A DNA stretch of 64,000 nt from Streptomyces marokkonensis. Lineage in GTDB: Bacteria > Actinomycetota > Actinomycetes > Streptomycetales > Streptomycetaceae. The position numbers and the translations under genes were made by a program. Every line of letters starts with the position of its first letter. Position 1 is the first letter of the stretch. Shown here piece by piece: positions 7,186 through 16,007 of this stretch. Location: NCBI RefSeq assembly GCF_008312835.1, contig NZ_VSKS01000003.1:496001-560000 (forward strand), read 5' to 3'. The notes beneath the pieces were generated by a model. It searched no databases. It was not told the DNA's origin and was given only the letters and a program-made list of their open reading frames with translations.

Positions 7186-7956
7186 CTAGAGACGAAATCC
7201 GGTTTTCGGGCGGTGGCGTACCGGGTTCGGGCGGATGTGGTCCAGGGCCACGATCAGGACGGCCAGGGCGTAGAAGGAGAGGCCCAGGAGGAGGGCGTTG
7301 GCGAGGACGCTCCGGTAGCCGTGCCGGGCGACGTCGAGGAAGGGGTAGAGGTAGCGGGCGGGGGAGCCGGGGAGGAGTTCACCGCGGGTGAGGGAGAAGG
7401 CCAGGTAGGCCAGGGGGTAGAGCAGCCAGGTCACGGCCTGGCGGAGGTGCGTGCGGGCGGGTGGGGAGAGCAGGAGCCAGTCCAGGAGCGCGGCGATGGG
7501 GAGCACCGTGTGCAGGGTGTGGGCCGCGAGGGGCTCCAGCCAGGTGGGTCCGGCGGATCCCTCCGCCATGGAGAAGCGCGGGGTGGTGTCCGCCAGGAGC
7601 AGGTGGTGGACCAGGGCGGCCATGCACACGTAGAGGAGGGTCGCTGCCGTGAGGGCGCCCGGCAGGGGGTGGCGGGCGAGCCAGGCGCGGCGGGCCGAGG
7701 CGAGCATGACCGCGGCCAGCAGGACCGCGCTCTGGATCGCGAAGTAGCCCAGCACCCGGCCCGGGCTGCCGAGAAGGGTCTCGACCAGCACCGCGCCGGC
7801 CGCGAGCAGCGCCAGGACCAGGCGGTACGCCGCTGCCACCGGCCGCCGTGCCAGCGGGACGACGGCCCGGGCGGGGACGGCGGACGGCAGCAGGTGGGAT
7901 GACGTGCGGGGCAGGGCGGGGAGGTCCGGGATGTCCCTGGGTATCGGGGCGGTCAT
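7186..7956 (-). CDS. Pr6Pr-family integral membrane protein
   Basis: The protein has 256 residues with about six transmembrane helices starting near residue 45 (AYRLVLALLAAGAVLVE). The family's hallmark is at the C-terminal side: YPFLDVARHGYRSVLANALLLGLSFYALA. Pr6Pr proteins are widespread in actinobacteria and have no established biochemical role. The N-terminus is a Pro-rich cytoplasmic segment. It lies between tRNA-Pro and the metallophosphoesterase gene, on the same strand as the latter and 55 nt downstream of it. Confidence 0.85.
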   Translation of the reverse strand: MTAPIPRDIPDLPALPRTSSHLLPSAVPARAVVPLARRPVAAAYRLVLALLAAGAVLVETLLGSPGRVLGYFAIQSAVLLAAVMLASARRAWLARHPLPGALTAATLLYVCMAALVHHLLLADTTPRFSMAEGSAGPTWLEPLAAHTLHTVLPIAALLDWLLLSPPARTHLRQAVTWLLYPLAYLAFSLTRGELLPGSPARYLYPFLDVARHGYRSVLANALLLGLSFYALAVLIVALDHIRPNPVRHRPKTGFRL

Positions 7957-8011
7957 GCACCCCAGCGTGAGCGGATGTCCGCTTGGGGGCGATGCGGGTG
8001 GGCCGGACGGG

Positions 8012-8953
8012 CTACCGGGCGGTGCCCTGGTCGCGGTCCACCAGGGTGAGCAGCGTCGCCTCCGGGGGGCAGGCGAAGCGGACCGGGGTGTAGCGGTTCG
8101 TGCCGCAGCCCGCCGACACGTGGAGGTAGGACGTACGGCCCTCGGACGTGTGCGTGGACAGGCCCTTCACGCGGTCCGTGTCCAGGTCGCAGTTGGTGAC
8201 CAGGGCGCCGTAGAAGGGGATGCAGAGCTGCCCGCCGTGGGTGTGGCCGGCCAGCACCAGGGGGTAGCCGTCGGCCGTGAAGGAGTCCAGGACGCGCAGG
8301 TAGGGAGCGTGGACGACGCCCATGGAGAAGTCCGCCACGTCCGAGGGACCGCCCGCCACCTCCGGGTAGCGGTCGCGCTTGATGTGCGGGTCGTCCAGGC
8401 CGGTCAGCTCGATCGACGCGCCCTCGATCTTCAGGGTGCCCCTGGTGTTCGTCAGGTTCAGCCAGCCGGCCGAGTCGAAGGCGTCCCGCAGGTCCTCCCA
8501 CGGGTTGTGGACCGCGCCGACCGCGGGGGCGTTGCCGTTCAGCCCGTGGCGGCCCTGGGCCTTCTCGATCAGGTAGCGGGCGGGATTGCGCAGCTTGGGG
8601 CCGTAGTAGTCGTTGGAGCCGAAGACGTAGGCGCCCGGATACTCCATCAGGGGGCCGAGCGCGTCGAGGACCTCCGGTACGCCATCGGGGTCGGACAGGT
8701 TGTCCCCCGTGTTGATCACGAAGTCGGGGCGCAGGCCCGCCAGGGAGCGCAGCCAGCGCTGCTTCTTGCGCTGGCCGCCCACCATGTGGATGTCGGAGAC
8801 CTGCAGCACGCGCAGCGGGCGCATCCCGGACGGGAGGACGGGGACGGTCACCCGCCGCAGGCGGAAGGAGCGGGCCTCGAAGCCCGCCGCGTACAGCAGC
8901 CCGGCGGCGCCGGCCGCCGTGATTCCCAGGGGGATTCCGTATCGCGCGCGCAT
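8012..8953 (-). CDS. Membrane-anchored metallophosphoesterase
   Basis: The protein has 313 residues. An N-terminal anchor (about 8-24) is followed by a calcineurin-like phosphoesterase domain with all metal motifs: D54-x-H56 (QVSDIHM), GD84N (NTGDNL), GSND (113-115) and GHTHGG near residue 225. These hold the two-metal centre that hydrolyses phosphomono- or diesters; members of this clade have been linked to lipid or nucleotide substrates, but the substrate here is open. The same gene neighbours the class A PBP in mycobacteria, where it is the Rv3683 equivalent. No ribosome site is obvious; CACGAT ends 6 nt before the ATG. Confidence 0.92.
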   Translation of the reverse strand: MRARYGIPLGITAAGAAGLLYAAGFEARSFRLRRVTVPVLPSGMRPLRVLQVSDIHMVGGQRKKQRWLRSLAGLRPDFVINTGDNLSDPDGVPEVLDALGPLMEYPGAYVFGSNDYYGPKLRNPARYLIEKAQGRHGLNGNAPAVGAVHNPWEDLRDAFDSAGWLNLTNTRGTLKIEGASIELTGLDDPHIKRDRYPEVAGGPSDVADFSMGVVHAPYLRVLDSFTADGYPLVLAGHTHGGQLCIPFYGALVTNCDLDTDRVKGLSTHTSEGRTSYLHVSAGCGTNRYTPVRFACPPEATLLTLVDRDQGTAR

Positions 8954-9085
8954 GTGTCCATCGTGTCAGACCGCGGGCGGTCCGCCGAACGCCTGTGGAT
9001 ACACGGCGAGCGCCTGTGGATACATCCGAACGCCTGTGGAAACAGGGGGCCTTAAATCAGCAGGCGTCCTTGCTCCCGCACCTGC

Positions 9086-9091
9086 GACAAT
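9086..9091 (+). promoter_or_regulatory. -10-like hexamer for a leaderless yqeY-type transcript
   Basis: GACAAT ends 6 nt before the ATG at 9098, and no ribosome binding site is present between them. Confidence 0.35.
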
Positions 9092-9097
9092 CAAGCC

Positions 9098-9562
9098 ATG
9101 ACCACGCTCAAGTCGAAGCTGCAGGATGACCTCAACGCCGCGATCAAGGAGCGCGACGAGCTCCGCTCCTCGACGCTCCGGCTGACGCTCGCCGCGATCA
9201 CCAAGGAGGAGGTCGCGGGGAAGGAGAAGCGTGAGCTCTCCGACGACGAGGTGCAGAAGGTGATCACCCGCGAGGCGAAGAAGCGCCGCGAGGCGGCGGA
9301 CGCCTTCGCGCAGGGCGGCCGCCCCGAGCAGTCCGAGCGGGAGAAGGCGGAGGGTGAGGTGCTGGCCGCCTACCTCCCGAAGCAGCTGTCCGACGAGGAG
9401 CTGAACGCGATCGTCTCCCAGGCCGTGGAGGAGGCGAAGGCGGCGGGTGCGGAAGGGCCGCGGGCCATGGGTGCCGTGATGAAGATCGTGAACCCGAAGG
9501 TGGCCGGGCAGGCGGAGGGCGGCCGGGTGGCCGCCGCCGTGAAGAAGCTCCTGGCCGGCTGA
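9098..9562 (+). CDS. GatB/YqeY-domain protein
   Basis: The protein has 154 residues and is nearly all helical. It opens with TLKSKLQDDLNAAIKERDELRSSTLR and contains LSDDEVQKVITREAKKRREAADAF, a middle linker (LAAYLPKQLSDEELNAIV) and the GAEGPRAMGAVMKIVNPKVAG segment. This matches full-length YqeY, whose C-terminal part is related to the tail of GatB in tRNA-dependent amidotransferases. YqeY proteins are thought to touch tRNA, but a defined reaction is not known. It stands alone on the plus strand and ends in a strong shared terminator facing the PBP gene. Confidence 0.93.
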   Translation: MTTLKSKLQDDLNAAIKERDELRSSTLRLTLAAITKEEVAGKEKRELSDDEVQKVITREAKKRREAADAFAQGGRPEQSEREKAEGEVLAAYLPKQLSDEELNAIVSQAVEEAKAAGAEGPRAMGAVMKIVNPKVAGQAEGGRVAAAVKKLLAG

Positions 9563-9572
9563 GCCGACTGCG

Positions 9573-9621
9573 ACAGAACGAACGGCCCCTCCCCGGCACG
9601 GGGAGGGGCCGTTCGTTCTGT
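9573..9621. terminator. Perfect 23-bp hairpin between convergent yqeY-type and PBP genes
   Basis: The arms at 9573-9595 and 9599-9621 are exactly complementary around a 3-nt loop. The symmetric A/C-rich and T-rich edges let it end transcription from both sides. Confidence 0.85.
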
Positions 9622-9640
9622 CCGGGCCGCGTCCGGCCGT

Positions 9641-11926
9641 TCAGTCGCGTCCGCCGGGGCCGTTGCCCGGGCCCTGGAGGAAGCCCTCCGGGATGGAGAA
9701 GGTCGGGTCCGGCTCGGTGCCGCCACCGCCGTTCCCGCCGTTCCCGTTCCCGCCGTTCCCGTCGCCGCCGCCGATCAGGCCGCCGATGAGACCGCCGTCG
9801 CCGTTGTTGCCGTCGTCGTCACGGTCGCCGTCCTCGTCGCCGCGGCCGGGCTTCTCGGCGTCCGGGATGTTGACGAGGTTGAACGGCGGGGCCTCCTTGC
9901 CCGCCAGGGCGCCGGTCATGGCGTCCTTCCAGATGGGGCCCGGGACCGCGCCACCGAAGACGAGCGCGTGGGGGACCCCGCCGATCGTGATGTTCTTCAT
10001 CTCGACCTTCTGGCTGGCGCTGCCCACCCACACCGCGCCCGACATGTTCGGCGTGTAACCGACGAACCAGGCGTTCTTGCGCTCGTCCGTCGTACCCGTC
10101 TTGCCCGCGTTGGCACGGTCGCTGAGGCCGGCCGCCTGACCCGTACCGGAGTCGACCACGCCCTGCAGCAGGGTGTTCACCGTGTCCGCGGTGTTCTCGC
10201 TCATCGCGCGCGAGCACGTCGACTTCGGCACTTCGAGCGACTTCTGCTTGTCGCCGATCTTCTGGGTGATCGACTCGATGGCGACCGGCGTGCAGTACAT
10301 GCCGCGGGAGGCGAAGGCGGCGTACGCGCTCGCCATCGTGAGGGGCGACAGGCCGGTGGAGCCGAGGGTCATCGAGGACGGGACCTGGGGGATCTTCTCC
10401 CCGTTGCCCTGGACCACGCCGAGCTTGTCGGTCATGGTCACCACGGGGCACATGCCGATGTCCTCGATCATCTGCACGAAGTAGGTGTTGACCGACTTGG
10501 CCATCGCCTCCTTGAGTGCGTACGGGCCCACCTCGGACTCGTTCTCGTTCTCGAGCTTGTAGCCGCCGTCGTTCACCCAGGGCTTGTCACAGCCGCGCAC
10601 GGTCGCCGGGTACGGCATCGAGTACGGGGCGGAGTACGTCTGGGTCGGCGGCCTGCCCTCCTCGATGGCCGCGGCGGCCACGAACGGCTTGTACGTCGAA
10701 CCCGTCGGGAAGCCGAAGTTCGAGCCGCCCATGGCCTTGTCGACCGAGAAGTTGATCTCCGTCTCGTTCTTGCCGTAGCCGAACGGCTTCGACTGGCCCA
10801 TCGCGACGATCTTGCCGGTGCCGGGCTCGACCAGCGTGCTCGCCGCGGCGACCGGGTCGGACTGGTAGACGTGGTCCTTGAGCGACTGCTGCACCGACTC
10901 CTGTGCCTGCGGGTCGAGCGTCGTGCGGATGGTCAGGCCGCCCTGGTTCCAGATCTTCGCGCGGGCCTCCCTGGTCTTGCCGAAGACCGGGTCGCTGAGG
11001 AAGACCTTCTCGACGTACCTGCAGAAGAAGCCCGCGCCCTTGACCGCCGTGATGCAGCCGTTCTTCGGCTTGCTGACGTTCAGGCCCAGCGGGGACCTCG
11101 CGGCCTCGGCGGCCTCCTCCGGGGAGACGTCGCCGACCTCGGCCATCCGCTGGAGGACGACATTGCGCCGCTTCTTCGCCTCGGCCTCGTCGTTGACCGG
11201 GTCGTAGCGGCTCGGTGACTGGACGATACCGGCGAGGAGGGCGGACTCCTGGAGGTTGAGGTCCTTGGCGTGCTTGGAGAAGTAGCGCTGGGCGGCGGCC
11301 TCGACGCCGTAGGCCTGCTGGCCGAAGAAGGTGATGTTCAGGTAGTTCTCGAGGATCTTCTTCTTGCCCAGCTCCTCCTCGACCTGGATCGCGTACTTCA
11401 GTTCCGCGATCTTGCGGCCGAGGGTCTGCTGGGTGGCCTGCGCGACCTTCGTCGGGTCGTCCCCCGCCTCCTCGACGAAGACGTTCTTCACGTACTGCTG
11501 CGTGAGCGTGGAGGCGCCCTCGGAGACCTCACCGCTGCGCGCGTTCTTGTTGAGGGCGCGCAGGACGCCCTTCAGGTCGACCGCGCCGTGCTGGTAGAAG
11601 CGCGAGTCCTCGATCGCGACGATCGCCTTCTGCAGGTAGGGCGAGATGTCCTTGAGGTCGACCACCGTGCGGTCGCGCGAGTAGACGGTGGCGATCTGGC
11701 CGCCGTCGGCGTCGAGGATGGTGGTGCGCTGGCTCAGCGGCGGGGTCTTGAGGTTGGCCGGGAGCTCGTCGAAACTCTCGACCGATCCCTTGGCCGCCAG
11801 GCCCAGCGCGCCCACTGCGGGCAGCGCGATGCCGGCCATGACGGCTCCCGCGAGGACACTGACACCGAGGAACTTGGCGGCCTGCTGCGTGGAGGACAGA
11901 CCACCACCCGAGCGCTTCTTTGGCAT
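9641..11926 (-). CDS. Class A bifunctional penicillin-binding protein (transglycosylase-transpeptidase)
   Basis: The protein has 761 residues. A single anchor helix (about 20-45) precedes the GT51 glycosyltransferase domain, with catalytic E106 in IAIEDSRFYQHGAVDLKG-like sequence and the SEGASTLTQQYVKN motif (135-148). The transpeptidase domain carries S410-T-Y-K413, S478-V-N480 and K609-T-G-T. It polymerises and cross-links peptidoglycan outside the membrane. The C-terminal 75 residues are a low-complexity Asp/Gly/Asn tail, and no PASTA domain is present, unlike mycobacterial PonA2, which occupies the same neighbourhood. A TAGGCT ends 6 nt before the ATG. It is divergent from wblA. Confidence 0.95.
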   Translation of the reverse strand: MPKKRSGGGLSSTQQAAKFLGVSVLAGAVMAGIALPAVGALGLAAKGSVESFDELPANLKTPPLSQRTTILDADGGQIATVYSRDRTVVDLKDISPYLQKAIVAIEDSRFYQHGAVDLKGVLRALNKNARSGEVSEGASTLTQQYVKNVFVEEAGDDPTKVAQATQQTLGRKIAELKYAIQVEEELGKKKILENYLNITFFGQQAYGVEAAAQRYFSKHAKDLNLQESALLAGIVQSPSRYDPVNDEAEAKKRRNVVLQRMAEVGDVSPEEAAEAARSPLGLNVSKPKNGCITAVKGAGFFCRYVEKVFLSDPVFGKTREARAKIWNQGGLTIRTTLDPQAQESVQQSLKDHVYQSDPVAAASTLVEPGTGKIVAMGQSKPFGYGKNETEINFSVDKAMGGSNFGFPTGSTYKPFVAAAAIEEGRPPTQTYSAPYSMPYPATVRGCDKPWVNDGGYKLENENESEVGPYALKEAMAKSVNTYFVQMIEDIGMCPVVTMTDKLGVVQGNGEKIPQVPSSMTLGSTGLSPLTMASAYAAFASRGMYCTPVAIESITQKIGDKQKSLEVPKSTCSRAMSENTADTVNTLLQGVVDSGTGQAAGLSDRANAGKTGTTDERKNAWFVGYTPNMSGAVWVGSASQKVEMKNITIGGVPHALVFGGAVPGPIWKDAMTGALAGKEAPPFNLVNIPDAEKPGRGDEDGDRDDDGNNGDGGLIGGLIGGGDGNGGNGNGGNGGGGTEPDPTFSIPEGFLQGPGNGPGGRD

Positions 11927-11932
11927 GGGAGC

Positions 11933-11938
11933 AGCCTA
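11933..11938 (-). promoter_or_regulatory. -10-like TAGGCT for a leaderless PBP transcript
   Basis: The minus-strand hexamer ends 6 nt before the PBP start codon. An alternative promoter is TTGAGT (11984-11989) with TATACG (11960-11965) at an 18-nt spacing, which would give a leader of about 30 nt. Confidence 0.4.
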
Positions 11939-12109
11939 CGTTCTCATTCGCCGGACAAGCGTATATGCCTTGGCCTAAGCTGCACTCAACTGTCACAGCG
12001 GTGAGGCCACGTATCAATACGTCCGGCGACCCCGAATCGTTCCGGATCCCTTCGACTTTTTTCATATGAGTTCTGTCGTGGGGTGTTGAGTGCGTGTCCG
12101 GATCCGCCT

Positions 12110-12122
12110 CGTGTGTCACACG
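12110..12122. promoter_or_regulatory. Palindrome in the wblA/PBP divergent region, operator candidate
   Basis: CGTGTG-T-CACACG is a perfect 13-bp palindrome inside the 429-bp gap between the PBP and wblA starts. The gap is richer in A+T than its flanks and carries no convincing gene. A long regulatory region fits a developmental regulator such as wblA, but which protein binds here is unknown. Confidence 0.3.
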
Positions 12123-12355
12123 GTGCCCGTTGTGGCGCAACGGAACTGACCCCATATGCCTGCTTTGCCGCGCATGTCGCCCCCTCACTCCCCCGGGTGA
12201 TCTGCCGCTTACCCATAGTCCGTTCGGACCATTCAAGATTGGGCCCGCTGGGGGTGTTGCGCTGTGCCCACCTTCCGTAACGTCCTCAACTGGCGGCGGT
12301 GAATATGCCGCTGCCGCCGTGGGGGAGCCTCGATTCGGGAGAGGACGGCGCCGGT

Positions 12356-12694
12356 ATGGGCTGGGTTACCGACTGGAGTGCGCAGGCTGCCTGCCGCACT
12401 ACCGATCCGGATGAACTGTTCGTTCAGGGAGCAGCGCAGAACAGGGCCAAGGCGGTGTGCACCGGGTGTCCGGTGCGAACGGAGTGCCTGGCCGACGCGC
12501 TCGACAACCGCGTGGAGTTCGGCGTGTGGGGAGGCATGACGGAGCGTGAGCGCCGCGCGCTGCTGCGCCGGCGGCCGACCGTGACCTCCTGGCGCAGGCT
12601 GCTGGAGACCGCGCGCTCGGAGTACGAGCGGGGGACGGGTGTCGTGCCGCTCAACGACGACGAGGTGTACGAGAACTACGCCGCGGTGAGCTGA
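12356..12694 (+). CDS. wblA: WhiB-like iron-sulfur regulator WblA
   Basis: The protein has 112 residues with the four cluster-binding cysteines C13, C35, C38 and C44 (C-x21-C-x2-C-x5-C). The G(V/I)WGG turn (EFGVWGGMTERERRALLRR) and a basic C-terminal region follow. WhiB-like proteins carry a [4Fe-4S] cluster and usually act by binding the main sigma factor's region 4. WblA in S. coelicolor is a global switch needed for sporulation and a brake on antibiotic production. The ATG at 12356 has GGAGAGGA about 10 nt upstream; an in-frame ATG at 12299 would add 19 residues not typical of the family. Neighbours (PBP divergent, ArsA-type ATPases convergent) match the conserved locus. Confidence 0.95.
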   Translation: MGWVTDWSAQAACRTTDPDELFVQGAAQNRAKAVCTGCPVRTECLADALDNRVEFGVWGGMTERERRALLRRRPTVTSWRRLLETARSEYERGTGVVPLNDDEVYENYAAVS

Positions 12695-12738
12695 GGGCGC
12701 CGGGCGGCTCGGTCACGTCCGGCCCGCGGTATCGCTCC

Positions 12739-14151
12739 TCAGGTGTGCCAGGACGTTTCGGGCAGCTCCGGCCGGTCGGCCGCGAGCCGTTCGCCGATGT
12801 CCCGCAGCCCTGTGAGGTCGTGCACATCACCGGGCAGTGCGGCCACCTCGGTCACCGCCACCTCGGGGTGGAGCGCGGTGAAGCGGTCACGGGTGCGCTG
12901 CTCGCGGGAGAGCAACTGCATCCGCTCGGCGTGCAGTCTCAGCAGGGCCGCGGTGAGGCGGTCCACGGACCGCTCCGGGTCCTCGGCTGCCTCCGTGCCG
13001 TCGGCGGTGGCGGGGGAGCCTGGGCCGGGGACGTCCTGGGCCGGTGTCCCGGCCTCCTGTGCCGGTGTCCCGGCCGTCGCGGATGCAGCGGGCGAGTCTG
13101 AACTGCCGTGCGTTTCGGGAGAGTTACGAAGTCCAGCTTTCCCGTCCTCCTGATCCACAATGCGGGGGTCCTCAAGATTTTCCGCGGCGGCGAGCGCCCG
13201 CTCGGCCGACAGCCGGTCGGCGCCGCTGCCATGGACCCGGTTGAGCACCAGACCGGCCAGCGGCATGTCCTCCGCGGCCAGCCGCTCCACGAAGTACGCG
13301 GCCTCGCGCAGTGCGTCCCGCTCCGGGGCCGCCACCACCAGGAAGGCCGTCCCGGGCGCCTGGAGCAGCTTGTACGTGGCGTCCGCGCGCGTGCGGAACC
13401 CGCCGAACATCGAGTCCATCGCCGCCACGAACGTCTGCACGTCCTTCAGCAGCTGCCCGCCGAGCACCTTGCCCAGCACGCCGGTCATCATCGACATGCC
13501 GACGTTGAGGAACTTCATGCCCGCGCGCCCGCCGACCTTCGCCGGGGCCAGCAGCACGCGGATGAGCTTGCCGTCGAGGAAGGACCCGAGCCGCTTGGGC
13601 GCGTCAAGGAAGTCCAGCGCGGAACGGGAGGGCGGGGTGTCGACCACGATGAGGTCCCACTCGTCCCGGGACCGCAGCTGGCCCAGCTTCTCCATCGCCA
13701 TGTACTCCTGCGTGCCCGCGAAGCCCGCAGAGAGTGACTGGTAGAAGGGGTTGCCCAGAATCGCGGCGGCCCGCTCGGGGTCCGCGTGCGCCTCGACGAT
13801 CTCGTCGAAGGTGCGCTTCATGTCGAGCATCATCGCGTGCAGTTCGCCGCCCGCGGAGTCGTCGACGCCCTTCACCCGGCGCGGGGTGTTGTCGAGCGAG
13901 TCGATCCCCATGGACTGGGCGAGCCGGCGGGCCGGGTCGATGGTGAGGACCACCACCTTGCGCCCCCGCTCCGCCGCGCGCAGGCCCAGGGCCGCCGCGG
14001 TGGTCGTCTTGCCCACGCCACCCGAGCCGCAGCACACCACGATCCGGGTCTCCGGGTCCTCGATCAGCGGGTCGATGGCGAGCGTGCGGGTGGGGGAGAG
14101 ATGGTGACGGGCCGGGTCGTGGGTCTGTGCCGGTTCCGGACGACGGCTCAT
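12739..14151 (-). CDS. ArsA/GET3-family ATPase, second of a tandem pair
   Basis: The protein has 470 residues. It has a P-loop CGSGGVGKTTTAAAL (41-55), a switch region VVLTIDPARRLAQSMGI and a central VVDTPPSRSALDFLD (Walker B and adenine side). A Pro/Ala/Thr-rich disordered insert at about 345-400 (DSPAASATAGTPAQEAGTPAQ) separates the core from the last helices. Relatives include arsenite-efflux ATPases and tail-anchored-protein chaperones; no ArsB partner is here, so arsenic transport is unlikely. In mycobacteria the equivalent Rv3679-Rv3680 pair lies beside whiB4 and has been reported to form a complex, suggesting the two gene products here work together. Confidence 0.92.
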   Translation of the reverse strand: MSRRPEPAQTHDPARHHLSPTRTLAIDPLIEDPETRIVVCCGSGGVGKTTTAAALGLRAAERGRKVVVLTIDPARRLAQSMGIDSLDNTPRRVKGVDDSAGGELHAMMLDMKRTFDEIVEAHADPERAAAILGNPFYQSLSAGFAGTQEYMAMEKLGQLRSRDEWDLIVVDTPPSRSALDFLDAPKRLGSFLDGKLIRVLLAPAKVGGRAGMKFLNVGMSMMTGVLGKVLGGQLLKDVQTFVAAMDSMFGGFRTRADATYKLLQAPGTAFLVVAAPERDALREAAYFVERLAAEDMPLAGLVLNRVHGSGADRLSAERALAAAENLEDPRIVDQEDGKAGLRNSPETHGSSDSPAASATAGTPAQEAGTPAQDVPGPGSPATADGTEAAEDPERSVDRLTAALLRLHAERMQLLSREQRTRDRFTALHPEVAVTEVAALPGDVHDLTGLRDIGERLAADRPELPETSWHT

Positions 14152-14263
14152 GACATCCCCTGCTTCCGGTGCTTCCGACGCGTGACGGGGCCGGTACGGC
14201 CGTGGCGGTGACGGAGGTGACGGCCGCCGCGGGGCGGCCGGGACGACGTACGGGCGCGGGCGT

Positions 14264-15241
14264 TCACGACACGTCCTGTTCGCGCAGTTCCCTGGCGAGC
14301 GCGTACAGGCCGGCCAGGTCCATGCCCTCCGCGAGCAGCGGAAGCTCGTGCAACGGCACGTCCAGGTCCGCCAGCACGGCGCGCTGTTCCGTCTCCAGCG
14401 CGTACCGCTCGGCGTACTCCTCCGCCTGCGCGAGCAGCGGCTCCACCAGCCGCTCGGCGTGTCCGCCGCGCCGCGCGCCGCCGAGGCCGGCGGACGACAG
14501 CGCCCGCGCGACGGAGGAACGGGGGAGCGCCGCCACGAGTTCCAGGGCGGACGCGTCCAGCACCTCCGGCCGCACCATGTTCACGATGACCCTGCCCACC
14601 GGCAGCCGCGCCCCGCGCAGTTCCGCGATGCCGTCCGCGGTCTCCTGGACCGGCATCTCCTCCAGGAGCGTCACCAGGTGCACAGCCGTCTCCGGCGATT
14701 TCAGCACCCGCATGACCGCCTGCGCCTGATGGTGTATCGGGCCGATCTTGGCGAGCCCGGCCACCTCGTCGTTGACGTTGAGGAACCGGGTGATGCGGCC
14801 GGTCGGCGGGGCGTCCATCACGACGTAGTCGTAGACGAACCGGCCGCTTTTGTCCTTCCGCCGTACCGCCTCGCACGCCTTGCCGGTCAGCAGGACGTCC
14901 CGGACACCGGGGGCGATGGTGGTGGCGAAGTCGATCGCGCCGAGCTTTCTGAGGGCCCGGCCGGCGCTGCCCAGTTTGTAGAACATCTGGAGGTAGTCCA
15001 GAAGGGCCAGTTCGGGATCGATGGCGAGGGCGTACACCTCGCCGCCGCCCGGAGCGACCGCGATCTTCCGTTCCTCGTACGGCAGCGCCTCCGTCTCGAA
15101 GAGCTGTGCGATGCCCTGCCGGCCCTCGACCTCGACGAGAAGCGTCCGCTTCCCCTGCGTGGTCAGGGCCAGCGCTAGGGCCGCGGCCACCGTGGTCTTG
15201 CCGGTTCCGCCCTTGCCACTGACGACCTGGAGCCTGCTCAC
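14264..15241 (-). CDS. ArsA/GET3-family ATPase, first of a tandem pair
   Basis: The protein has 325 residues with an N-terminal P-loop SGKGGTGKTTVAAALALAL (8-26), the switch LLVEVEGRQGIAQLFE, and YDYVVMDAPPTGRITRFL in the middle. It is shorter than its downstream neighbour and has no disordered insert. A heterodimer of the two unequal ATPases is a reasonable model (inference). The start is GTG 15241, preceded by a minus-strand TAGGCT ending 7 nt before it and no ribosome site. The 112-nt gap to the second ATPase gene suggests that the second has its own ribosome site (AGGGGAT before its ATG) in one transcript. Confidence 0.92.
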   Translation of the reverse strand: MSRLQVVSGKGGTGKTTVAAALALALTTQGKRTLLVEVEGRQGIAQLFETEALPYEERKIAVAPGGGEVYALAIDPELALLDYLQMFYKLGSAGRALRKLGAIDFATTIAPGVRDVLLTGKACEAVRRKDKSGRFVYDYVVMDAPPTGRITRFLNVNDEVAGLAKIGPIHHQAQAVMRVLKSPETAVHLVTLLEEMPVQETADGIAELRGARLPVGRVIVNMVRPEVLDASALELVAALPRSSVARALSSAGLGGARRGGHAERLVEPLLAQAEEYAERYALETEQRAVLADLDVPLHELPLLAEGMDLAGLYALARELREQDVS

Positions 15242-15248
15242 GTCTTCG

Positions 15249-15254
15249 AGCCTA
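15249..15254 (-). promoter_or_regulatory. -10-like TAGGCT for the ArsA-type ATPase operon
   Basis: The hexamer ends 7 nt before GTG 15241. Its plus-strand partner at 15369-15374 serves the divergent DUF4177 gene, so both transcripts leave this 140-nt gap and both may be leaderless. Confidence 0.4.
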
Positions 15255-15368
15255 AATGCTCGCCGCTCGCCCCGGCGGCTCCGGGTGGCGGTTCCCGTCG
15301 GTCGCGCCCCGAGCGGCGGGCGGGCACACGGGGCGGGTGGGGCCGCCGGGACCGGCTGCGGCAGCGGC

Positions 15369-15374
15369 TAGAGT
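15369..15374 (+). promoter_or_regulatory. -10-like TAGAGT for the DUF4177 operon
   Basis: TAGAGT ends 7 nt before the ATG at 15382 with no ribosome site in between. Confidence 0.4.
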
Positions 15375-15381
15375 CGGCCGC

Positions 15382-15543
15382 ATGACCAAGTGGGAATACG
15401 CGACTGTGCCGCTGCTCGTCCACGCGACGAAGCAGATTCTGGACACCTGGGGCGAGGACGGCTGGGAGCTCGTCCAGGTCGTGCCCGGGCCGAACAACCC
15501 CGAGCAGCTGGTGGCCTACCTGAAGCGCGAGAAGCAGGCATGA
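15382..15543 (+). CDS. DUF4177 mini-protein
   Basis: The protein has 53 residues, beginning [18 protein letters not shown] with the conserved [13 protein letters not shown] and closing [10 protein letters not shown]. This is the complete length for DUF4177, a small alpha-beta protein of unknown function; the mycobacterial equivalent is Rv3678A. The stop overlaps the RidA start as ATGA, so the two are translated together. It is the first gene of a plus-strand run: DUF4177, RidA, then a separate NUDIX-MBL pair. Confidence 0.9.
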   Translation: MTKWEYATVPLLVHATKQILDTWGEDGWELVQVVPGPNNPEQLVAYLKREKQA

Positions 15544-16007
15544 GCGCCGTCGAGGCGAAGCTGACCGAGCTGGGCCTGAGCCTGCCCGAGGTCGTTCCGC
15601 CGCTGGCCGCGTACCAGCCGGCCGTGCGGTCGGGGCGGTACGTGTACACGTCCGGGCAGCTGCCCATGGTGGACGGCAAGCTCCCGCTGACCGGCAAGGT
15701 CGGCGCGGAGGTCACCCCGGAGGAGGCGAAGGAGCTGGCGCGCACCTGCGCGCTGAACGCCCTCGCCGCGGTGAAGTCCGTCGCCGGGGACCTGGACCGG
15801 GTGGCGCGCGTGGTGAAGGTTGTGGGCTTCGTCGCCTCGGCGGCGGACTTCACGGGCCAGCCGGGCGTGGTCAACGGGGCGAGCGAGCTGCTGGGCGAGG
15901 TCCTCGGCGACAAGGGCGTCCACGCCCGCAGCGCGGTGGGCGTCGCGGTACTGCCGCTGGACGCCCCGGTGGAGGTCGAGGTCCAGGTGGAACTCACGGA
16001 GGCGTAG
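15540..16007 (+). CDS. RidA-family (YjgF) protein
   Basis: The protein has 155 residues. The family core is visible: [53 protein letters not shown], and [25 protein letters not shown]. The Arg of HARSAVGV is the residue that, in RidA, contacts the imine/enamine carboxylate. RidA hydrolyses reactive enamine/imine intermediates released by PLP enzymes; this longer form belongs to a separate subgroup of the superfamily, so the exact substrate is not certain. ATGA overlap with the DUF4177 gene. Confidence 0.92.
   Translation: MSAVEAKLTELGLSLPEVVPPLAAYQPAVRSGRYVYTSGQLPMVDGKLPLTGKVGAEVTPEEAKELARTCALNALAAVKSVAGDLDRVARVVKVVGFVASAADFTGQPGVVNGASELLGEVLGDKGVHARSAVGVAVLPLDAPVEVEVQVELTEA

Noticed and set aside
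12739-15241. Arsenic resistance operon, because of the ArsA-type ATPases
   Set aside because: No arsB, arsC, acr3 or arsR is present, and the pair sits in a conserved non-resistance neighbourhood.
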